Shown in pieces: positions 1-5,305 of a stretch of DNA of 5,305 nucleotides (its first letter is position 1; each line of letters starts with the position of its first letter). A model generated the notes under the pieces. It worked only from the letters and a program-made list of their open reading frames with translations, was not told the origin of the DNA and did no database searches. The position numbers and the translations under genes were made by a program. Location of the stretch: assembly GCA_026988445.1 (NCBI GenBank), contig JALSLF010000011.1, positions 1 to 5,305 on the forward strand. The letters run 5' to 3'. This DNA is from Bacteroidales bacterium (GTDB lineage: Bacteria > Bacteroidota > Bacteroidia > Bacteroidales > NBLH01).

Positions 1-447
1 AGTTGTATTTTTTAATGTATTAGCAATTCAAGAACTAATTTGATGCTTTGCTGCTTCAAGATTATTTTTTTAGCTATAATACGCTTCAATTATCTAAAAA
101 ACTGCATAATACAATGTCATATTATCAAAAAAATTACAATTTATACTATCGGAAAAGCCAAATTATTCTACTTTTTCTTTGTAAAAGGCATAAAAAACCC
201 GTGTTCATAATATTTACTTTAAATAATTTATATAAAACATTGGTTATCAAACTATAAAACGGTATTAATACACATATGTAACCAATAATTTACAATTATT
301 TACTTATTAATCTTTGGTGTTTAAAGTATATCATCAATTACAGAATGTATTTTGCTGGTTTAGTGATAAATATAGAGCATACCATAATTAGATGTTTATT
401 TATGTAAAAGATAACATCCATATGTACCAACACATAGCGTTTACTTT

Positions 448-510
448 TGTAAATAACTGATTGTTTGTACGTTTGTTTAGTGTTGTAAATAATTTTTGTC
501 TTTATTTACA
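448..510. repeat. Three copies of TGTAAATAA, two as an inverted pair
   Basis: The nonamer TGTAAATAA occurs at 448-456 and 484-492, in both cases preceded by T, and as its reverse complement TTATTTACA at 502-510. The last two form a perfect 9-bp inverted repeat with a 9-bp spacer, a geometry seen in operators. A plus-strand match to the Bacteroidota -7 box (TACATTTG, 507-514) overlaps the right half, with a TTG at 483-485 about 21 bp upstream. No gene that such a promoter would serve is visible downstream, and AT-rich DNA yields such matches by chance, so this is a weak regulatory candidate. Confidence 0.3.
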
Positions 511-566
511 TTTGGATACAAATAATAAGAAACTTGTAAAATTTGTTTTGGAAAAAAACTTAATAT

Positions 567-596
567 ATTTTCCGGGGAAAATGTTTTTTAAAAAAC
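567..596. repeat. Two adjacent short palindromes
   Basis: ATTTTC and GAAAAT (567-572 and 577-582) flank a CGGG tetraloop. The next bases form a perfect 14-bp palindrome, GTTTTTTAAAAAAC (583-596). Read on the plus strand, the first hairpin followed by a six-T run resembles a weak intrinsic terminator, but its stem is almost all A-T and no gene is seen to end here. Confidence 0.3.
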
Positions 597-880
597 GGAT
601 GCTTAGGATGTCCTTAATTTGACAAAAGAATGTTAATTTAATTTATGCCATAGATGCACAAATTCCCAGATAATTTATTCAATATATATCAAAATACGGG
701 TATTATTTGTTTCCTGTAAATCAGTGCAATAAGTATGATAAATCATAATCTAAATTTAGCTATACAACTAATTTTTTAAACCCTATTCCCCTGTTTTTTT
801 GATGCTTTGGAGCTAATATGAAAGTTTTAAACATCTACGATGTTTTTGACTTTAACCACAAAGAACACTAATGAAGTTTT

Positions 881-1024
881 CTTACGGCAAATGGTTTTAT
901 CCACAGATTTGCCGGTGGTTGGATACGTAACTCAAATTTGCGCAGATATTTTATTTTTCCTTTTAGTTATCAGTTATCGGCACAAGTTACTAGTAATCAT
1001 CTACCGGCAACAATTTGCCGTAAG
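881..1024. repeat. 144-bp long inverted structure (MITE remnant or structured RNA candidate)
   Basis: The ends form a perfect 12-bp inverted repeat: CTTACGGCAAAT at 881-892 and ATTTGCCGTAAG at 1013-1024. After a 16-nt bulge on the left and 2 nt on the right, 909-918 pairs with 1001-1010 over 10 bp (one G-U if RNA), and 919-932 pairs imperfectly with 985-1000. The remaining apex is about 50 nt. An alternative fold exists: CGGCAAAT (885-892) pairs with ATTTGCCG (907-914), and CGGCAA (1005-1010) pairs with TTGCCG (1015-1020). The region is more GC-rich than its surroundings and starts 129 bp beyond the cstA stop codon. I found no flanking target duplication. It could be a decayed miniature transposon, a REP-like pair, a 3' structure of the cstA transcript, or an independent RNA. 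Confidence 0.55.
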
Positions 1025-1152
1025 TCGGACGAGCTATTCTATATTTATTTTATTCCACTAAATTCGAGTTGTACTAAATTGAATATTCATATGAAAACTT
1101 TGGATTTTAAGATATTTTGTTCTCAACTTGGTAATTTAGTGTGCTTTGAGCT

Positions 1153-2868
1153 TTATTTTTTATCGTTTGTTTTAAAAAACTTAATGCTCCCTTCTATTAT
1201 TATTATACTTACAATAAGCACTACCAGGGCATTCACAATAATTAAAAGCCAGTTTTTTTGTTCCCAAAAGTTGATTTGATTAATCAGGCTTGCCCAAAGT
1301 GTCATTATCGACATAAAAATAGCCGGAATACCAGCCAGTAGCCATTTAAAACCGCCTTTTGATTTTAAATATACTGTTATAACAATTAATGCTAAGGCTG
1401 CAAGTGTTTGATTAACTGCTCCAAATAGAGGCCAAAGAGCTAATGCACCATCTCCGTTTGCTCCGGCAGAGAAAGCCAATATTCCGGCGGTGAACACAGC
1501 AAAAAATGTAGCTAAATACACATTTTTGAAAATATTTATTTTTATTGATGTAAAAAGCTCCGTTGTAATATAGCGTTGTATGCGCGTAGCGGTATCTAAG
1601 GTAGTACCTGCAAAAGAGGCTACAAAAACACCCATAACCGCCAAAGCAAATTCTCTGGAAATACCGGCAGCTGTTATCATATTAGCTGCGCCATCCACAA
1701 AAGCCGTAATTTTAGAACCCAAGCCTTTTGCCGCTGCCCATGATGAATAATGTGTTGTCCATGCCTGTACGCCTGTTAAAACTTCACCTCCCGTTGTTTC
1801 GTAATGCATACCTATTCCTGCTGTAACAGCAATAATTACTAAAGTTGCCAGTGAGCCTTCGAGCAGCATTGAACCGTACCCTACAAATAGAGCATCTTCT
1901 TCGCTACCTACTTGCTTAGCAGATGTTCCCGAGGACACAAGCGAATGAAATCCTGAAATAGCACCGCAGGCAATGGTTATAAACAAAAAGGGCCAAAGTG
2001 AAGGTGCATCTGTAGGATGAGGGCTGTAAACCGGTGCTACAATATGCAAACTTCCACTAAAAGAGGCAGCAAAAACCCCTACAACTAAAAACAACATAGC
2101 TACAACCAGTTGATAAGCATTAATATAGTCGCGTGGTTGAAGTAGTGTAGTAACCGGCAAAACCGATGCTATAAAAGCATAAATCAGTAAAATTATTGTC
2201 CATGTTCCGGTTGCGGGCAAGCCGTAAATTACCGGCATGGAAAAAGGCAGGTATTCTCCCAACCAAACGGTTAAATACATAAATGCTACGGCAATAATGG
2301 TAGCCAATGTAATGTTTTTGCTTACTTTTTTAACATAAACACCCAGCACAACGGCAATAATTACTTGCATCCATACAGGAAATACCGAGTGTGGATACAT
2401 GCTGAATATTATGGCTATAACCATTCCGAAAATGGCAATTACAATCCATAATTCAAGAAATACAATAATAAAAAATAAGAACTTGGTACGTGCATTAATG
2501 TATTTTGAAGTATATTCCGATATAGATTTGCCCTGATTGCGCATTGAAATTATCAATGAGCCGAAATCATGAATTCCGCCCATAATTATACTTCCGAGGA
2601 AAACCCAGATTAATGCCGGCATCCAGCCCCAAATTACAGCTATAGCCGGACCTACTATTGGGCCTGTTCCTGCAATTGAGGTAAAATGATGCCCGAAAAT
2701 TATTTCTTTTCGGGTAGGCACGTAGTCAACTCCGTCTTCCAGCTCACGCGAGGGTACTTTTGCATCCGGGTTTAGTTTAAAAATAAATTTGGCAATGTAT
2801 TTTCCATAGAGCTTATACATTAAAATATAGCCTGCAAGCGTAGCAAACATTAATAAAAGCGCATCCAT
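1153..2868 (-). CDS. cstA: CstA-family carbon starvation transporter
   Basis: This 571-residue inner-membrane protein belongs to the CstA family, whose characterised members import pyruvate (E. coli CstA and BtsT) or peptides. It is largely hydrophobic with many membrane segments. Family landmarks visible in order are GHHFTSIAGTGPIVGP (59-74), HDFGS (100-104), ISGFHSLVSSGTSAKQ (304-319), SFAGTTLDTATRIQRY (418-433) and LWPLFGAVNQTLAALAL (478-494). It is shorter than the roughly 700-residue E. coli protein, like other compact forms, and appears intact at both ends. The ATG at 2866-2868 is supported because the first membrane segment begins immediately; no Shine-Dalgarno is present, as is usual in Bacteroidota. 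A 161-bp MITE-like element ends 23 bp upstream of the start. The family call is strong. The substrate cannot be decided from sequence; a dipeptide epimerase gene nearby makes peptides plausible. Confidence 0.95.
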   Translation of the reverse strand: MDALLLMFATLAGYILMYKLYGKYIAKFIFKLNPDAKVPSRELEDGVDYVPTRKEIIFGHHFTSIAGTGPIVGPAIAVIWGWMPALIWVFLGSIIMGGIHDFGSLIISMRNQGKSISEYTSKYINARTKFLFFIIVFLELWIVIAIFGMVIAIIFSMYPHSVFPVWMQVIIAVVLGVYVKKVSKNITLATIIAVAFMYLTVWLGEYLPFSMPVIYGLPATGTWTIILLIYAFIASVLPVTTLLQPRDYINAYQLVVAMLFLVVGVFAASFSGSLHIVAPVYSPHPTDAPSLWPFLFITIACGAISGFHSLVSSGTSAKQVGSEEDALFVGYGSMLLEGSLATLVIIAVTAGIGMHYETTGGEVLTGVQAWTTHYSSWAAAKGLGSKITAFVDGAANMITAAGISREFALAVMGVFVASFAGTTLDTATRIQRYITTELFTSIKINIFKNVYLATFFAVFTAGILAFSAGANGDGALALWPLFGAVNQTLAALALIVITVYLKSKGGFKWLLAGIPAIFMSIMTLWASLINQINFWEQKNWLLIIVNALVVLIVSIIIIEGSIKFFKTNDKK

Positions 2869-2891
2869 AATCTAAATTTAAGCTTATTTAA

Positions 2892-3052
2892 CCTAAATTG
2901 GGCGATTATCTACTTCAATAAGCACCAATCTATTGACTTAAGAAGATTTACAAAAAAAGACTCAAATACATAGAGGTATTCTTGCTTTTTTTCTAAACTT
3001 TTTATTCTCAATATCTTGGCACTCCTTTTTGTACATAATCGCTCAATTTAGG
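2892..3052. mobile_element. MITE-like foldback element, copy 1 (161 bp)
   Basis: The element begins CCTAAATTGGGCGATTAT (2892-2909) and ends ATAATCGCTCAATTTAGG (3035-3052), an 18-bp terminal inverted repeat with one mismatch. It is flanked by a 5-bp direct repeat, TTTAA (2887-2891 and 3053-3057), consistent with a target-site duplication. The whole element is an imperfect palindrome around an AATACnnnnnnGTATT-like apex near 2965-2980. It contains no reading frame for a transposase, so it would have to be mobilised in trans. It differs from copy 2 at 10 of 161 positions with no indels. It sits directly upstream of cstA, with its left end 23 bp from the start codon. CC termini with 4-5 bp duplications would fit an IS1380-type parent, which occurs in Bacteroides, but that assignment is from memory and unproven. 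Confidence 0.8.
2925..2954 (-). promoter_or_regulatory. Possible cstA promoter inside MITE copy 1
   Basis: Read on the minus strand, TTTG (2951-2954) is followed after 18 bp by TAGATTGG (2925-2932), one mismatch from the Bacteroidota -7 consensus TAnnTTTG with a matching -33 TTTG. Initiation would fall near 2918 and give a leader of roughly 50 nt before the cstA ATG. The same arrangement exists in copy 2 (3176-3205). This is a pattern match with one mismatch in AT-rich DNA and slightly short spacing, so confidence is low. Confidence 0.2.
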
Positions 3053-3142
3053 TTTAATTTATTTAAATTGTAAAATTATAAAAATTGCTAAAATATAAAA
3101 GTAGATTAGAGCTTATGCTGCGATAATATTTTTTAGCTTATA
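3053..3142. other. AT-rich spacer between the two MITE copies
   Basis: These 90 bp separate the two foldback elements and contain no gene. The heptamer AGCTTAT occurs here at 3110-3116 and 3135-3141, and also just left of copy 1 (2881-2887) and at the right edge of copy 2 (3301-3307). In the last case it overlaps the element end, so part of the recurrence is explained by the insertion itself. Confidence 0.5.
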
Positions 3143-3303
3143 CCTAAATTGAGCGATTATCTACTTCAATAAGTACCAATCTATTGAGTTAAAAAGATTT
3201 ACAAAAAAAGACTCAAATACCTAAAGGTATTCTTACTTTTTTTCTAAACTTTTTATTCTCAATATCTTGGCGCTTCTTTTTGTACATAATCGCTCAATTT
3301 AGC
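3143..3303. mobile_element. MITE-like foldback element, copy 2 (161 bp)
   Basis: This is the second copy in the same orientation as copy 1, starting 251 bp further right. It begins CCTAAATTGAGCGATTAT (3143-3160) and ends ATAATCGCTCAATTTAGC (3286-3303), so 17 of 18 terminal positions pair; the last base is C where copy 1 has G. A 5-bp direct repeat TTATA flanks it (3138-3142 and 3304-3308), different from the repeat around copy 1, which argues for independent insertion rather than tandem duplication of one insertion. The flanking identity can be read as longer (TTTAGCTTATA at 3132-3142 and 3298-3308), but this overlaps the element's own end. Folding end to end, about 52 of the outer 70 base positions pair without gaps, plus a hairpin apex AATACC-TAAA-GGTATT. 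No transposase is encoded. Confidence 0.8.
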
Positions 3304-3319
3304 TTATAGCCCTATTTAT

Positions 3320-3358
3320 CTTAAATTAAGCGGTTTTAAACAATTCGAACAATTTAGG
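3320..3358. repeat. Possible degenerate remnant of the same element
   Basis: The left end, CTTAAATTAAGCGGTTTT (3320-3337), matches the MITE terminal repeat at 14 of 18 positions, and CAATTTAGG (3350-3358) equals its last nine bases. Only about a dozen bases lie between them, so this would be an internally deleted or solo-end derivative, or chance in AT-rich DNA. No clear target duplication flanks it. It ends just 3 bp before the stop codon of the neighbouring outer-membrane protein gene. Confidence 0.35.
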
Positions 3359-3361
3359 TAA

Positions 3362-4033
3362 TTATTCCTTAATTTTCTTGTTTAGATTGAGCACTACTCC
3401 GAATTTTAGCCTTAATTCAAGTAAATAATCGCCCCAGTCAATTTGATCAAATGTTTTTGATTGCACATATTCAGGGTTAAAAAATAGTGTGAAATGATCA
3501 TTAATTTGGTACATATAGGCTGCACTAAATGCAAATTTTACGTAAGTATTGTATATAAAATTGGTGTACCCGCTGTATTTTCCATATCCTTCATAATCTC
3601 CCGAATAATGAAATAGATATTTTAATTCCATTCCTGCGGAAATATAAAACATTTGCTTTTTAATATTAAATTTATAACCAAACATTAAAGGGACAAATGC
3701 AAAACTTTCTCGGTATTTATAATTGTAATATCTCACATCGCCGGTATAATTAATAGAGGCAGCTTTTCCTTTATTTGTTTCCAAACCGTAATGAATTCCT
3801 GTTTTGAAAAAGAAATTGTATTGATACATTCTATAAAAATCAAAACCGGTAATAAAACTAATTCCCTTTTTATTATATGCTTCTGATACGTCTATAGTGT
3901 CCGGATAGAAAGAATATTCATTATATGATTTTGTAAACCATGGCGAAATAAAAAATGAACTGTGCCACTTTTTTTGTGAAAATACTGATAGTGTTGCAAA
4001 TAGCATAATGGATAAAAGCAAACCTTTTTTCAT
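3362..4033 (-). CDS. Small outer-membrane beta-barrel protein (PorT/OMP_b-brl-like)
   Basis: The predicted product has 223 residues. It starts with a clear Sec signal peptide (MKKGLLLSIMLFATLSVFSQ, residues 1-20), so export to the periplasm and outer membrane is expected. I chose the ATG at 4031-4033 because an in-frame ATG 13 codons upstream (4070-4072) would put a polar, charged stretch before the signal peptide; an A-rich leader precedes the chosen start. The mature part alternates polar and aromatic residues in about eight probable beta strands (roughly 24-30, 57-65, 72-83, 108-121, 127-138, 163-174, 181-191, 202-216), enough for a small barrel. The segment FAFVPLMFGYKF (111-122 region) resembles the conserved core of Bacteroidota PorT/OMP_b-brl porin-like domains. 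It is a stand-alone gene with no SusC/SusD or TonB partner nearby. Specific function is unknown. Confidence 0.75.
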   Translation of the reverse strand: MKKGLLLSIMLFATLSVFSQKKWHSSFFISPWFTKSYNEYSFYPDTIDVSEAYNKKGISFITGFDFYRMYQYNFFFKTGIHYGLETNKGKAASINYTGDVRYYNYKYRESFAFVPLMFGYKFNIKKQMFYISAGMELKYLFHYSGDYEGYGKYSGYTNFIYNTYVKFAFSAAYMYQINDHFTLFFNPEYVQSKTFDQIDWGDYLLELRLKFGVVLNLNKKIKE

Positions 4034-4129
4034 TGTATTTGTTTTTTTAGTTTCTGTATAATTCAAATACAATTAATTGCTGAATTTCCCTAATCAGAAT
4101 ATGAAAAAATTATTTTTTTGGTATTACTG

Positions 4130-4137
4130 CAAATTTA
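4130..4137 (-). promoter_or_regulatory. Candidate -7 promoter box for the outer-membrane protein gene
   Basis: On the minus strand this reads TAAATTTG, an exact match to the Bacteroidota -7 consensus TAnnTTTG. It lies about 97 bp upstream of the chosen start codon. The -33 region about 19 bp further upstream is only T-rich rather than TTTG, so the call rests on the -7 box alone. Confidence 0.3.
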
Positions 4138-4189
4138 GTGGAAACAGTTAAAAATGAATTTTAATAATGTGTTTTTATAGAACTATTTG

Positions 4190-4257
4190 GGTTGGATGAC
4201 TGAAGTTAGATGACCGAAGTTTGTTTACTTCTGACATCTAACTTCTAAGATCCAACC
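4190..4257. repeat. Heptad-repeat stem-loop
   Basis: Two 31-nt arms (4190-4220 and 4227-4257) are inverted copies matching at 24 positions in three blocks (GGTTGGAT, GAAGTTAGATG, GAAGT) around a six-base loop TTGTTT. Each arm is itself built of four 7-bp units close to TTAGAWG, so the structure is both a tandem and an inverted repeat. It lies in the gap between the epimerase stop codon (82 bp away) and the outer-membrane protein gene. As RNA it would be a strong hairpin able to end or stabilise the epimerase transcript, but no T-run follows on the minus strand. It more resembles a dispersed intergenic repeat. No gene is present in the rest of the gap 4073-4339. Confidence 0.75.
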
Positions 4258-4339
4258 TGTTAATCAAAATAGTACATTACCCATTAAAATTGTAGAAGAA
4301 CCACTTTTTTTATCTATTTTTTAGTTTAAGAATCATTCA

Positions 4340-5305
4340 TTAGCTAATTACTGTTTTATCCATTTTATCAAGATATTCTGGCTTAAAATCAGCTCCAATT
4401 CCCGGTTCATCAGAAGGAAGGATTACTTGCCCTTTTTCTTTGTATTCAATTCCGCCGGTAACAGGGTCTTCGGCAAGCATTAAAGCTGAGTCTAAGTCGA
4501 AATGAACAATATTTGTACGTGCTATAACTAAATGCATCAAAGCGCTTAATCCAAAGCGTGTTTCCGACATACAACCTACTTGCGATTTAATGCCGGCAGC
4601 TTCGGCAATGGAAACAATTTTTAAAGCATTGTTAAGTCCGCCTGATTTTGAAAGCTTTATGTTAAAATAATCGCAGGCTTGCGTTTTTGCCAAACGAAAA
4701 GCATCGTGATGGTCAAAAAGCGATTCATCTGCCATTATGGCTATGGGACTGTGTGCCCGAACATATGGCAAATCAGTACTATTCCAACGTGGGATGGGTT
4801 CTTCGCAATGTTCAATATCGTATTTATCCAAGGCTTTTAAGGTTTTTATGGCAGTATTGGTATCCCAGCCTTGATTTGCATCAATTCTAATCGGTATTTC
4901 GTAGCCTATAGTATTACGGATTGCATCAATTCGTGCTACATCATTTTTGAAATTATCTCCTAACTTTACTTTTATTGCCGGAAAGCCCGCGTTTTTAAAT
5001 TTTAGCGCATCGGTTGCCATTTTTTCCTGTGTGTCTAAACCAACCGTCATATCGGTAGTAATTTTTCGATTATTTGTACCTCCCCAGAGTTTATATAAGG
5101 GTAAACCTGTAGATTTACCGAGAATATCATAGAGTGCCATATCAAAAGCACTTTTTATGGTGGGATTAAATTTTAAAATACGGTCTATCTCTGCCAATCG
5201 GTTTTCTATTTCCAATGGATTTTTACCGATAAGCAATTTAGCCAGCATTTTTGCATATTCAAAATCGGCTTCTTGGGTTTCACCCACAATAAACATATAA
5301 GGATT
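4340..5305 (-). CDS. Dipeptide epimerase, enolase superfamily (5' end outside window)
   Basis: This enzyme inverts the alpha carbon of the second residue of a dipeptide; the best-known reaction interconverts L-Ala-D-Glu and L-Ala-L-Glu from peptidoglycan. The frame stays open to the window edge (codons for N-P-Y precede the ATG at 5294-5296), and the usual first 55-60 residues of the capping domain are missing, so that ATG is internal. Counting from it, the GET capping motif is at 5-7, the catalytic KVK at 109-111 (base K111), metal ligands D139 (RIDANQGW), E165 (HCEEP) and D190 (MADES), the second catalytic lysine K214 (NIKLSKSGG), and the DLD motif at 267-269. DxD on the eighth strand binds the substrate amino group and marks dipeptide epimerases against muconate-cycloisomerase relatives. 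All catalytic residues are intact. Exact dipeptide preference is undetermined. Confidence 0.9.
   Translation of the reverse strand, partial: NPYMFIVGETQEADFEYAKMLAKLLIGKNPLEIENRLAEIDRILKFNPTIKSAFDMALYDILGKSTGLPLYKLWGGTNNRKITTDMTVGLDTQEKMATDALKFKNAGFPAIKVKLGDNFKNDVARIDAIRNTIGYEIPIRIDANQGWDTNTAIKTLKALDKYDIEHCEEPIPRWNSTDLPYVRAHSPIAIMADESLFDHHDAFRLAKTQACDYFNIKLSKSGGLNNALKIVSIAEAAGIKSQVGCMSETRFGLSALMHLVIARTNIVHFDLDSALMLAEDPVTGGIEYKEKGQVILPSDEPGIGADFKPEYLDKMDKTVIS

Larger units (their letters stand above)
1..880. other. AT-rich gene-less region
   Basis: I see no supportable gene here on either strand. The longest open frame (48-257, plus strand, 69 codons) has a random-looking, Lys/Tyr/Leu/Asn-rich translation expected from AT-rich DNA, with no recognisable domain. 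No tRNA-like T-arm or rRNA motif was noticed. Small structures are present: three copies of the nonamer TGTAAATAA around 448-510, a pair of adjacent palindromes at 567-596, and a 12-bp direct repeat (TTTGATGCTTTG) at 39-50 and 798-809. The region lies downstream of cstA; any gene to its left is outside the window. It may be a decayed accessory segment or a long spacer. Confidence 0.6.

Noticed and set aside
48..257. Open frame of 69 codons on the plus strand
   Set aside because: Its composition is what AT-rich non-coding DNA gives, with no domain, signal peptide or convincing start context.
39..809. 12-bp direct repeat TTTGATGCTTTG at 39-50 and 798-809 as attachment sites of an integrated element
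   Set aside because: There is no integrase or cargo gene between them, and a single 12-bp repeat is weak evidence.
1090..1152. Intrinsic terminator directly after cstA
   Set aside because: Only a 5-bp CTCAA/TTGAG pairing with a long loop is present and there is no adjacent T-run on the minus strand.
840..1279. Two overlapping plus-strand frames (840-1061 and 938-1279)
   Set aside because: They overlap each other and the inverted structure at 881-1024, and the second runs antisense into the cstA 3' end; the translations show no family features.
2892..3303. CRISPR-like or tandem repeat interpretation of the duplicated 161-bp sequence
   Set aside because: Only two copies exist, they are far longer than CRISPR repeats, and terminal inverted repeats plus different 5-bp flanking duplications point to transposition.
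4034..4072. Upstream in-frame ATG for the outer-membrane protein
   Set aside because: It would add 13 polar residues before a classical signal peptide; the internal ATG at 4031-4033 gives a normal exported protein.
4687..5132. Plus-strand frames at 4687-4890 and 4947-5132
   Set aside because: Both are antisense to the well-supported epimerase gene and have no independent support.

Overview
The window looks like chromosomal DNA from a member of the Bacteroidota. It is AT-rich, the genes have A/T-rich leaders without Shine-Dalgarno sequences, one gene encodes a small outer-membrane beta-barrel protein with a typical signal peptide, and a TAnnTTTG-type -7 promoter box can be found. Nothing in the window allows a genus call.

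All three recognisable genes lie on the minus strand, so transcription runs right to left. From the right edge: (1) a dipeptide epimerase of the enolase superfamily (4340 to the edge, its N-terminus cut off by the window end); (2) a 267-bp gap holding a strong heptad-repeat hairpin (4190-4257) and a possible promoter; (3) a small secreted outer-membrane beta-barrel protein (3362-4033); (4) a 493-bp gap containing two 161-bp copies of a foldback, MITE-like element; (5) a full-length CstA-family transporter (1153-2868); (6) about 1.15 kb with no convincing gene but with a long, well-paired inverted structure at 881-1024 and several smaller palindromes.

The most notable feature is the pair of MITE-like elements. 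Both copies are exactly 161 bp, differ at 10 positions with no indels, have 18-bp terminal inverted repeats, and are each flanked by a different 5-bp direct repeat (TTTAA and TTATA), as expected of two separate insertions. They fill the upstream region of cstA, and the nearer copy ends 23 bp before the start codon, so cstA expression must pass through or start inside the element. A short degenerate sequence next to the second copy may be a third, decayed relative.

Functionally, CstA-family carriers import pyruvate or peptides, and the epimerase acts on dipeptides such as L-Ala-D/L-Glu from peptidoglycan turnover. A shared role in using peptides or muropeptides is possible, but the genes are separated by large gaps and are probably not one operon. 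No tRNA, rRNA, CRISPR array or phage gene was seen.
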